Assembly: GCA_900758475.1 (NCBI GenBank)
Contig: CAAERQ010000007.1
Location: 1-64,000, forward strand
Direction of reading: 5' to 3'
DNA length: 64,000 bases
Origin: an uncultured Collinsella sp.
GTDB lineage: Bacteria > Actinomycetota > Coriobacteriia > Coriobacteriales > Coriobacteriaceae
The notes under the pieces are model-generated. The model did no database searches. It was not told where the DNA came from and was given only the letters and a program-made list of their open reading frames with translations. The position numbers were made by a program, and so were the translations under genes. Of the stretch, positions 25,962-33,887 are shown piece by piece (the first letter of the stretch is position 1; every line of letters begins with the position of its first letter).

Positions 25962-25990
25962 TTGACATGCAATTAGACTGTAGTGGTATC
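25962..25990 (+). promoter_or_regulatory. Putative ppdK promoter
   Basis: A consensus TTGACA at 25962-25967 is followed at 16-17 bases by TGGTAT/GGTATC, a weak -10. The 5' leader to the ppdK start would be about 175 bases; no known riboswitch is recognised in it. Confidence 0.5.
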
Positions 25991-26167
25991 TTCATAAGGT
26001 AACCACCTTTACCTACCGATTACCGCTAGTTTTAGCACGTTTACCAAACCGCGTATCCTCTGCTTAAGCCCGTTCAAAACCCGCCGTATAGTTCCCTCAC
26101 GGCCCGCATCCGGCGGGCCGATTCGTTACCACGGTCGTGCGCGAGAGCGCATGGAAGGGGAAGTATC

Positions 26168-28918
26168 GTGAGCGATTGCAAGAGGGTTTACCGTTTTGGA
26201 ACCAATGCCCAGGGCACTTGTGTCACCGAAGGCGACAAGTCCATGAACTTCGTGCTTGGCGGCAAAGGCGCTAATCTTGCCGAGATGAGCCGTATCGGCC
26301 TGCCGGTTCCCGGTGGCTTTACCATTACCTGCCAGACCTGCGTCGAGTACTCTGGTGCCGGCAACGTCTGGCCCGAAGGCGCACTCGACGAGATCGTTGC
26401 CGCCGAGGCAGACCTCGAGGCCCGCTGCGGCAAGAAGCTCGGCGACGCCTCCGACCCGCTGCTCGTCTCAGTGCGCTCGGGCGCTCCGTTTTCCATGCCC
26501 GGCATGATGGACACGGTCCTCAACCTGGGCCTCAACGACGATTCCGTTCAGGGCCTTATCGCCCAGACGCAAAACCCGCGCTTTGCCTGGGATAGCTACC
26601 GTCGCTTTATCCAGATGTTCTCCAACGTCGTCATGGGAGTCGATGCCGACTTGTTCGAGAATGCCCTGACCCAGGCCCGCCTGGTCGCCGGCGTTCGCGT
26701 CGACTCCGAGCTTTCGGCCGAGGACCTGCAGGAGCTCGTCGAGACTTTCAAAGGCATTTTCTCCGACAACGTCGAGGCCGCCCTGTATCCCGAGCTCGAA
26801 GTCGCCGGCGGCAAGCCCGTCTTCCCGCACGACCCGGAGCTCCAGCTGCGCCTCGCCATCCAGGCCGTCTTTGGTAGCTGGATGAACGAGCGCGCCTGTA
26901 TCTACCGCAAGCAACACGGTATTTCCGATGACCTTGGCACCGCCGTCAACGTCCAGGCCATGGCATTTGGCAACAAGGGCGAGACCTCGGCGACCGGCGT
27001 CGCCTTTACGCGCAACCCGGCCGACGGCACCAAGGAGTTCTACGGTGACTTTCTGGTCAACGCCCAGGGCGAGGACGTCGTCGCCGGCATCCGTAACACC
27101 GAGCCCATCGCCGACCTCAAGACCACCCCGGGCCTGGAGTCTGCAGGTGAGGAGCTTGAGCGTGTCTTCCTGACGCTTGAGGATCACTACCGCGACATGT
27201 GCGATATCGAGTTCACTATCGAGCAAGGTAAGCTTTGGATGCTCCAGACCCGCGTGGGCAAGCGTACCGCAACCGCCGCTCTGCGCATCGCTATCGAGAT
27301 GGTCGAGGAAGGCCTGATCACCCGTGAGGAGGCCGTGAGCCGCATCGACCCCGCGCAGCTCGACCAGCTCCTGCACCCGCAGTTCGACTCCTCCAAGAAG
27401 TACGAGGCGCTCGCACGCGGCCTTAACGCCAGTCCCGGTGCCGCCGTGGGCGAGGTCGTGTTCTCGAGCGATGACGCCGTCGCGCGTTCTGCCGAGGGCC
27501 ACAAGGTCATTCTGGTTCGCTGGGAGACCAACCCCGACGACCTGAAGGGTATGGTCGCCGCCGAGGGTATCTTGACGAGTCATGGTGGCAAGACGAGCCA
27601 CGCCGCCGTTATCGCCCGTGGCATGGGTACTCCCTGCGTCTGCGGTGTCGAGCGTTTCCATATTGACGCGGCCGAGAAGGTCGTGCGTATCGAGGGCAGC
27701 GATCGCGTGCTGCACGAGGGCGACATCATCTCCATCGACGGCACTCAAGGCATCGTCGTCGACGGCGCCGTCGATCTGGTTTCGGCCGAGCTCACTGGCG
27801 ACTTGGACACCATCCTGTCCTGGGCCGACGAGATCCGCCTGGACGAGACCGACGGTCACGCCAACCACGTGCGCGTCAACGCCGACAACCCCGAGGATGC
27901 CGAGCTCGCGCTCGAGTTTGGCGCCGAGGCCATCGGTCTGTGCCGTACCGAGCACATGTTCCTGGGCGATCGCAAGAACATTATCCTGAGCTTCATCCTG
28001 TCCGACGACGAGGCTGTGAAGCAGCAGGCCCTGGCCGATCTGCTCAAGGTTCAGACTGAGGACTTCTTGGCGATGTTCAAGACCATGTCCGGTCGCGATG
28101 TGGTCGTTCGCCTGCTCGATCCGCCGCTTCATGAGTTCCTGGATAATCCTCGCGAGCTCGAGGTCGCCATCACCAATAAGGAGGCCGCTGGCGCCGGCGA
28201 GGAAGAGCTCGCCGCCCTGCGTGCCCGCCTGCGCCGCATCGACGGCATGGTCGAGTCCAACCCGATGCTCGGCCTGCGCGGCGTGCGCCTGTCCGTCGTC
28301 TTCGGTGACCTGCCGCTCATGCAGGTCCGTGCCGTGGCGACGGCTGCCGCCCGCCTTATCAAGGAAGGCGTCGACCCGCGTCCCGAGATTATGGTCCCGC
28401 TCGTTTCCATTACGGCCGAGCACGTTCAGACCCGCGAGGTCATTGAGCGCGTGATCGCCGAGGTCTCCGCCGAGGAGGGCGTCGAGCTCAACATTCCAGT
28501 GGGCACGATGCTCGAGCTGCCGCGCGCCTGCATGGTCGCTGACGAGATTGCACAGCACGCCGACTTCTTCTGCTTTGGCACCAACGATCTTACGCAGACG
28601 ACTTTCGGTTTCTCGCGTGACGACGCCGAGGCCAAGTTCATTCCGCTGTACATGCACAAGAAGATCTTGAAGGACAACCCCTTCGAGACTATCGACTCGG
28701 CGGTGCTGGAGCTCGTGCGCATGGCCGTCGAGAAGGGTCGTGCCACCAACCCCGGCATGCACTTTGGCGTGTGCGGTGAGCACGGCGGCGACCCCAAGTC
28801 CATCAAGGCCCTGTTTAACGCGGCCGACGTGGACTACGTGTCCTGCTCGCCCTATCGCGTGCCCCTCGCGCGTCTGGCGGCCGCTCAGGCCAAGCTCGAG
28901 GCCAGGCGTTCCGCTTAA
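26168..28918 (+). CDS. ppdK: Pyruvate, phosphate dikinase
   Basis: A 916-residue PPDK interconverting pyruvate, ATP and Pi with PEP, AMP and PPi. The ATP-grasp domain at the N-terminus (NFVLGGKGANLAEM; SVRSGAPFSMPGMMDT) is followed by the swivelling phosphohistidine domain with His478 in GGKTSHAAVIARGMG and a TIM-barrel PEP domain ending near GVCGEHGGDP with the catalytic Cys. GTG at 26168 has AAGGGGAAG upstream. The regulated Thr lies next to His478 in the TSH motif, matching its DUF299 neighbour. Confidence 0.97.
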   Translation: MSDCKRVYRFGTNAQGTCVTEGDKSMNFVLGGKGANLAEMSRIGLPVPGGFTITCQTCVEYSGAGNVWPEGALDEIVAAEADLEARCGKKLGDASDPLLVSVRSGAPFSMPGMMDTVLNLGLNDDSVQGLIAQTQNPRFAWDSYRRFIQMFSNVVMGVDADLFENALTQARLVAGVRVDSELSAEDLQELVETFKGIFSDNVEAALYPELEVAGGKPVFPHDPELQLRLAIQAVFGSWMNERACIYRKQHGISDDLGTAVNVQAMAFGNKGETSATGVAFTRNPADGTKEFYGDFLVNAQGEDVVAGIRNTEPIADLKTTPGLESAGEELERVFLTLEDHYRDMCDIEFTIEQGKLWMLQTRVGKRTATAALRIAIEMVEEGLITREEAVSRIDPAQLDQLLHPQFDSSKKYEALARGLNASPGAAVGEVVFSSDDAVARSAEGHKVILVRWETNPDDLKGMVAAEGILTSHGGKTSHAAVIARGMGTPCVCGVERFHIDAAEKVVRIEGSDRVLHEGDIISIDGTQGIVVDGAVDLVSAELTGDLDTILSWADEIRLDETDGHANHVRVNADNPEDAELALEFGAEAIGLCRTEHMFLGDRKNIILSFILSDDEAVKQQALADLLKVQTEDFLAMFKTMSGRDVVVRLLDPPLHEFLDNPRELEVAITNKEAAGAGEEELAALRARLRRIDGMVESNPMLGLRGVRLSVVFGDLPLMQVRAVATAAARLIKEGVDPRPEIMVPLVSITAEHVQTREVIERVIAEVSAEEGVELNIPVGTMLELPRACMVADEIAQHADFFCFGTNDLTQTTFGFSRDDAEAKFIPLYMHKKILKDNPFETIDSAVLELVRMAVEKGRATNPGMHFGVCGEHGGDPKSIKALFNAADVDYVSCSPYRVPLARLAAAQAKLEARRSA

Positions 28919-28958
28919 CTGAGTCGCGTTCCATTTGCGCTTTTTACGCCCCCCTTCG

Positions 28959-28992
28959 CGCCGTCGCGCCCCTGTGGACGCGGCGGCGTTTT
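28959..28992 (+). terminator. Terminator after ppdK
   Basis: CGCCGTCGCG at 28959-28968 pairs with CGCGGCGGCG at 28979-28988 (one wobble), followed by TTTT. Confidence 0.7.
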
Positions 28993-29032
28993 ACGTTGGT
29001 TCAATACATTGGCAACTGACGGGAGGACTGCG

Positions 29033-31840
29033 ATGAAAAACCTCACCAGGTATTTGCAACGAGCGCGTCGGGGAGCACAGATGGCCCTGTGCTGGGTGGT
29101 CGTTGCGGTCACGGCGCTTTGCGGGATGCCGACAGCCGGTTTTGCCCTCCAGGATGATTCGCGCGACGAGCTCTATGGCGACGTGGTCAACCCGCTCACC
29201 ATTACGGTCAACGATCGCGACTGCACGTTTGTAGATATCGATGACGGCAAGCTCGAGGGCCGTACCTCGATGTATGACAACGTCTCGTTCTACACGGCCG
29301 CCGTCAAAAAGGTGCTGCCCAACTGGGCATCGCTTGCCTATAACATCCTTGGCTATGGCGGAGGCGACGACTCCGGTGACTTTTTGTACTGGGACCACGC
29401 CGGCAAGGGCTTTGAGAAGGACTTCGGCAAGGGTCACTACATCTATCTTTATGATGCGCTTTCGGGCGGCAACGGTGAGCATTCCGATGGTGCCGACAAA
29501 TCGAAGCAGAGTGGTCTGACATCTGCAAAAAGCCTCAATGCGGTCTACGAGCGCTTGACCGACGATATCGCCGGCTGTATCGGTCACAAGCTGAAGGGCT
29601 TCGATTTCCGTAAAAACGTGCCGCTCGACGGACTGTCGAAAGACACGACTGAGCAGGACGTCATCTATGCCACCATTGCTTGTGTCGACAAGCTCGGCGG
29701 CACCTATCAGTACGATTTCAATGGCTTTGGCATCGCGTTCTATAACTTTAGAGTTCAGCAGCTCAACAGCGTGAACAAGCTTAACTGTGAGCCCGAGGAC
29801 GCGCCGGGCTATTCCTTTGTCGATTCTAAGACTGAGCAGGAGCTCGTTACCTCGGCACTTAACGTCGGCTATGAGGACGCCTCGCAGAGCATCACGCTCG
29901 CCCGCGGTACCGAGGAGACGGTCGGCACGAGCACTTCTGAATCCGCATCGTATTCCAAAGGCGGCTCGTGGGGCGCATCGGTGAGCCTCAAGGAGTCGCT
30001 GGGCGTGCCCGCAACAGCGAGCGAGGAGATCGAGACTTCGTTTTCGGCCGAAACCACGATGTCCCAGTTGTGGGAGGCGAGCAAGACCGAGGAACAGTCG
30101 ATCACAACGACGGACAATCAGTCGGTTACCGTCAATATGACGATCCCGGCGCACACGCAGGTCAATAGCAAGCAGACGAGTTCTACCACGACGCTGTCCG
30201 AGGACTATGACCAGCCGGTGGGCGTGACGTTCGACGTGATTATCTTTAACATGAACGGCGAGTGCTACGACGACAACGCCGCCGTGCAGGAGTTCCATAC
30301 CGCCGGTTATGACCAGCGCTCGTTCTACACCACCTTTGGCGATCAGTCGACCGACGCCGTGCAGAACCTGTTCCTACGCTCAATCGCCCATCGTGGCGAC
30401 GACGGCTACGATACCACCGCCGGAAACGTCACGAGCTGGTCGCATCGCACCAACAACCACATGGTGCGCGCCATCGATTGGAATTCGGTCCTGGCCGATC
30501 GCGAGGTGCCTTCGCGCAACGGTGGCGCCCCGCGCACGTGCAACGTGCTCAATGACATGGCCGCGACCTATCCCATGTCCATTACGGGTTCCAATCTGTC
30601 GTTTGAGTCGGTGACGGTCGATACGCAGTTGGGCACGCCACAGCCTATTAAGCCCATCTCCAAGATTCTCGTCTCGCTGCAGACCGATAAGACCCGAAGG
30701 CTTACGGTGGGAGGGGAAGACCCCATCTCTTCCTATCGCGTGCGTGCAAGGGACGAGGACGATGTTGACTACTACGGCTTTGTGAAGTCGTCGGGCGACT
30801 GGCGCGTGGTGGACAAAAAGGGCAAGGAATGCAAGTCCGACGTCATCGAGATCCAGACCGACCCTGTTACCCACGAGCAAGTCGTAGTGGGTAAAAAGGC
30901 CGGCACCGCCTACGTAAAGTACTTTATCCCCGAGGACACCTATGTGGACGTGAACGGGCATGTCTCGACCAATGACGAGATCGACGCCGCGGCCTACAAA
31001 TATAAGGTAAGTGACGTGGCGCCCGAGCCGTTTAACGGCAACATCAAACTCGAGGGCTCGGCACAGACCGTCGTCGGCGTCGAGGAAAATCTCAACGGCA
31101 TCGAAGGCCTGACGGCTACGGTCTATGACACGACGGGCAAGGAAGTCGATAGGGCCTGCAGCTGGGAGGCCCAGGAGCTCGAGAGCAAGGGCATTTCGGT
31201 CGCGACAGGCGGTACGATGACTATCTCGCAACCGGGCACCTTCCATGTTCGCGCCTTTATTGACGGTGTGTATTCCGATTGGGCCGAGGTCATCGCCGCA
31301 CTCGCACCGGTCGACCCGATGGCGACCGTGGTCGAGACACCGGTGAGCGTTACGTCCGTTTCTTCGGGGGATTCTTCGGCGACGACGGATAGCACGCCCC
31401 CTGCCCAGGGAGAGCAGGCCGTTTCCGATGCGAACGCGGCCGAGTCTGCTCCGGCGAGCGACGATGCCGCTGCAGTGACTGGCGACACCGCGCCCACCGC
31501 CGCGAGGGATGCCTCGCCGATTCCTACGGGCCTCGTTACCGTTTTGACCGATATCTGCCGCTACGGCATCGATCACGGCCTCATCAGCACATCAAACAAG
31601 GAAGAGATGACCAAGCAGGACTTCGACATCTTAGGCATCCTGTACCTGATGGCGGACAGCCAGGACCTGGTGCCCCAAGACGCCGAGGACGCGATGAGCG
31701 AATGGGTCCATGACAACTATAATGACGAAGAGCTTGCCACCTGGAAGCAGCATGCGCTTTCGGTGCTGCTCGAATACGGCTATATTGCGCCCGGAACGAC
31801 CGTGACGACGCCGACGACTGATGCTGCGGCCGGCGCATAA
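29033..31840 (+). CDS. Large secreted protein with candidate aerolysin/ETX-MTX2-like pore-forming module
   Basis: A 935-residue exported protein. A signal peptide (basic Arg10-Arg13, hydrophobic 17-31, likely cleavage after Ala38) starts at ATG 29033 behind GGGAGG. Residues about 40-255 form a unique N-terminal region. From about 260 to 405 runs a Ser/Thr-rich, beta-strand-prone stretch with the order seen in aerolysin-type toxins: VGTSTSESASYSKGGSWG, a less polar turn (LKESLGVPATA), then SFSAETTMSQLW, SITTTDNQSVTVNMTIPAHT and VGVTFDVIIFN. One or two Ig-like beta domains (about 540-760), a low-complexity Ser/Thr/Ala linker and a helical C-terminal ~75 residues follow. No LPXTG anchor is present. 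The pore-forming reading is inference from pattern; adhesin-like function is an alternative. Confidence 0.6.
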   Translation: MKNLTRYLQRARRGAQMALCWVVVAVTALCGMPTAGFALQDDSRDELYGDVVNPLTITVNDRDCTFVDIDDGKLEGRTSMYDNVSFYTAAVKKVLPNWASLAYNILGYGGGDDSGDFLYWDHAGKGFEKDFGKGHYIYLYDALSGGNGEHSDGADKSKQSGLTSAKSLNAVYERLTDDIAGCIGHKLKGFDFRKNVPLDGLSKDTTEQDVIYATIACVDKLGGTYQYDFNGFGIAFYNFRVQQLNSVNKLNCEPEDAPGYSFVDSKTEQELVTSALNVGYEDASQSITLARGTEETVGTSTSESASYSKGGSWGASVSLKESLGVPATASEEIETSFSAETTMSQLWEASKTEEQSITTTDNQSVTVNMTIPAHTQVNSKQTSSTTTLSEDYDQPVGVTFDVIIFNMNGECYDDNAAVQEFHTAGYDQRSFYTTFGDQSTDAVQNLFLRSIAHRGDDGYDTTAGNVTSWSHRTNNHMVRAIDWNSVLADREVPSRNGGAPRTCNVLNDMAATYPMSITGSNLSFESVTVDTQLGTPQPIKPISKILVSLQTDKTRRLTVGGEDPISSYRVRARDEDDVDYYGFVKSSGDWRVVDKKGKECKSDVIEIQTDPVTHEQVVVGKKAGTAYVKYFIPEDTYVDVNGHVSTNDEIDAAAYKYKVSDVAPEPFNGNIKLEGSAQTVVGVEENLNGIEGLTATVYDTTGKEVDRACSWEAQELESKGISVATGGTMTISQPGTFHVRAFIDGVYSDWAEVIAALAPVDPMATVVETPVSVTSVSSGDSSATTDSTPPAQGEQAVSDANAAESAPASDDAAAVTGDTAPTAARDASPIPTGLVTVLTDICRYGIDHGLISTSNKEEMTKQDFDILGILYLMADSQDLVPQDAEDAMSEWVHDNYNDEELATWKQHALSVLLEYGYIAPGTTVTTPTTDAAAGA

Positions 31841-31891
31841 GTGCAGAAAGAGTGCGTGTTTTTGTCTTTTTGCGCACGGGCAAAATAGTTC

Positions 31892-31919
31892 TTGCAGCCA
31901 AGGTTGTGGCGTGTATACT
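31892..31919 (+). promoter_or_regulatory. rplS promoter
   Basis: TTGCAG at 31892-31897 and TATACT at 31914-31919 with a 16-base spacer, 70 bases before the rplS start. Confidence 0.65.
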
Positions 31920-31940
31920 CGAATACGTTTGTTCAACTAC

Positions 31941-31964
31941 GTGCCGGCCAAGGTGGTACGGCAC
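31941..31964 (+). promoter_or_regulatory. Hairpin in the rplS 5' leader
   Basis: GTGCCG at 31941-31946 pairs with CGGCAC at 31959-31964 around a 12-base loop, 24 bases before the start codon. It may be an L19-type autoregulatory leader, but I cannot match it to a defined family. Confidence 0.35.
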
Positions 31965-31988
31965 CTCTAGAAGAGTAAGGAATTGCAC

Positions 31989-32330
31989 ATGGATTACATC
32001 CGCGCAATCGAGCGTCAGCAGATCCGCGAGGACATCCCGCAGGTCCGCGTTGCCGACAACGTCAAGGTCCACTACCGCATTAAGGAAGGCGACCGCGAGC
32101 GCATCCAGGTTTTCCAGGGTGACGTCATCCGCATGGCCGGCGCCGGTGCCCGTGAGACCTTCACCGTCCGCAAGATTTCCTTCGGTGTCGGTGTTGAGCG
32201 TACCTTCCCGCTTCACAGCCCCAAGATCGCCAAGCTCGAGGTCGTCCGTCATGGTCGCGTCCGTCGCGCCAAGCTGTACTACCTCCGCGACAAGGTGGGC
32301 AAGGCTGCTCGCATCCCCGAGAAGCGCTAA
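31989..32330 (+). CDS. rplS: 50S ribosomal protein L19
   Basis: A 113-residue L19, at the 30S-50S interface. Conserved segments include GDVIRMAGAGARETFTVRKIS and GVGVERTFPLHSPKI. ATG 31989 has AAGGA 7 bases upstream; an in-frame ATG 6 bases earlier is too close to the ribosome-binding site. It is separated from rpsP-trmD by the glyQS/ppdK/secreted-protein block. Confidence 0.97.
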   Translation: MDYIRAIERQQIREDIPQVRVADNVKVHYRIKEGDRERIQVFQGDVIRMAGAGARETFTVRKISFGVGVERTFPLHSPKIAKLEVVRHGRVRRAKLYYLRDKVGKAARIPEKR

Positions 32331-32364
32331 GAAGATCGCAGCGTCTGTCCACTCGTTTGGACAA

Positions 32365-32395
32365 AAGGGTCACCTTCGGGTGGCCCTTCTTTTTA
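32365..32395 (+). terminator. Rho-independent terminator after rplS
   Basis: AAGGGTCACC and GGTGGCCCTT form a 10-bp stem closed by a TTCG tetraloop and followed by a T-rich run. Confidence 0.92.
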
Positions 32396-32423
32396 TCTGA
32401 TTTGCATGCAAGGAGGCCCCGAT

Positions 32424-33212
32424 ATGGCCAACATGACGAGTTCGGTTTCGGCATCGCAGGTTGCCGGCGAGCTGGCGAGCGCCACGTTTGAGGAGATCCC
32501 CGCCCTCGTGGAGCATTATCGTGAGGATCCGCGCCAGCAAGTGATCAAGGCTTGCGAGCGCGCTCTTAAGCGCCATGCCAAGGAACTTGCCGAGCGCGAG
32601 CGCGTCAACGGCATGTACGAGCTGATGCACGAGCTCGGTGGGGATGGCGTGGTCGTGGGCGTCGACGAGGTGGGTCGCGGCTCGGTGGCCGGTCCTTTGA
32701 CGGTTTGCGCCGTGTGCCTTCCCATGGAGCCGCGCGTCTGGGGCATCAATGATTCCAAAAAGCTCACGCCGGCGCGCCGCGAGCTGCTCTCGGTGAAGAT
32801 TGCCGAGGTCGCGACGGCGATTGGTTTTTGCCATATTGCGCCTGCGGATATCGATGATATGGGCATGGCCCGCGCCATCCGCGCTGCCGTCGCGGGCGCC
32901 GTGGCCGATACGGGGCTCGAGCCCGATTGCGTGCTTATGGACGGTAACCCCTTGGGCGCCGTTCCCAACGAGCGCGACGTGGTGAAGGGCGATGCCAAAA
33001 TCGCCTGTATCGCCGCGGCGTCCATCATGGCCAAGGTCACGCGTGACGAGATGATGGTCGAGTACGACGCCGAGTATCCCGAGTATCATTTGGCCGAGTC
33101 GAAGGGCTACGCAAGCCCCGAGCACATCGAGGCCATTCGCAAACATGGACTTTGTCCGCTGCATCGTGTGAGCTTTTGCGGAAACTTTCTGCAGACTGAG
33201 CGTCTTTTCTAG
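32424..33212 (+). CDS. rnhB: Ribonuclease HII
   Basis: A 262-residue RNase HII that incises DNA at ribonucleotides. The DEDD catalytic signature begins VDEVGRGSVAGPL (Asp81, Glu82), with MDG/GDAK segments downstream. The ~70-residue N-terminal helical extension is typical of Gram-positive RNase HII. ATG 32424 follows AAGGAGG; a terminator separates it from rplS. Confidence 0.95.
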   Translation: MANMTSSVSASQVAGELASATFEEIPALVEHYREDPRQQVIKACERALKRHAKELAERERVNGMYELMHELGGDGVVVGVDEVGRGSVAGPLTVCAVCLPMEPRVWGINDSKKLTPARRELLSVKIAEVATAIGFCHIAPADIDDMGMARAIRAAVAGAVADTGLEPDCVLMDGNPLGAVPNERDVVKGDAKIACIAAASIMAKVTRDEMMVEYDAEYPEYHLAESKGYASPEHIEAIRKHGLCPLHRVSFCGNFLQTERLF

Positions 33213-33261
33213 GTCAATTGTGGAGACAGGGACCTCAGGCGTTTTATAAACCTGCTGGTAG

Positions 33262-33304
33262 CGGGCCGTGTGCAACGTGAGTGTTGCGTACGGTCCGTTT
33301 TTTG
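33262..33304 (+). terminator. Terminator after rnhB
   Basis: Bases 33262-33276 pair with 33283-33297 through 15 positions including wobbles, followed by seven T. Confidence 0.8.
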
Positions 33305-33401
33305 TCGGCATTTGGTCAGCTATTGGTTTGCTTCCGGTACTTACCCGCATGAAAGGTGCCCTCATCATCGGGGCAATGCAGTGTGCGGGAAAGGAGACCC
33401 C

Positions 33402-33887
33402 ATGTGTGCCGCAAGCAAAAAGAGCAAGACGCAGCAACTCAAGGAGCGCTGGGAAGACGGCGAGCTCGACTGCGGGGCGATTACGCCCGAGTTTATCAAG
33501 GGGCTCAGTCCCCGCGAGCTCGGCATGCTGGGCGAGCTGATCACCATCGATTACTTTAACGAGCGTGGATACACCTTGTTGGAGCAGGGCTATCGTTGCA
33601 TTGAGGGTGAAGCCGATCTGGTGCTGCTCGATGAGCTCGACGATGTCGTTGTGATGGCCGAGGTCAAGACGAGACGCGTCGCCCTGGATTGCACCACGCG
33701 GGTCTTTCCCGAGGAGGCCGTGGACGCCCAAAAGCAGCGTCGGTATCGCCGTATCGCAAGTTGCTATCTCATGGAGCACTATCCGCTCAGGTCGATTCGC
33801 TTCGATGTCGTGGGCGTCACCATCCGCGGCGGGCATGTCGCCGAGATCGAGCATCAGTACAATGCGTTCGATTGGCAGGTGTCGTGA
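33402..33887 (+). CDS. YraN family (UPF0102) putative nuclease
   Basis: A 161-residue protein with the restriction-endonuclease-like YraN core: GELITIDYFNERGYTLLEQGYR, EGEADLVLLD and MAEVKTR give the D-ExK type metal site. A ~40-residue N-terminal extension precedes the core. ATG 33402 follows AAAGGAG. Its TGA stop shares one base with the comM ATG (TGATG). The substrate is unknown; relatives sit between rnhB and comM or dprA in many genomes. Confidence 0.88.
   Translation: MCAASKKSKTQQLKERWEDGELDCGAITPEFIKGLSPRELGMLGELITIDYFNERGYTLLEQGYRCIEGEADLVLLDELDDVVVMAEVKTRRVALDCTTRVFPEEAVDAQKQRRYRRIASCYLMEHYPLRSIRFDVVGVTIRGGHVAEIEHQYNAFDWQVS

Noticed and set aside
26468..28783. A 771-codon minus-strand open frame opposite ppdK
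   Set aside because: Shadow of ppdK caused by codon bias; no domain recognised and no ribosome-binding site.
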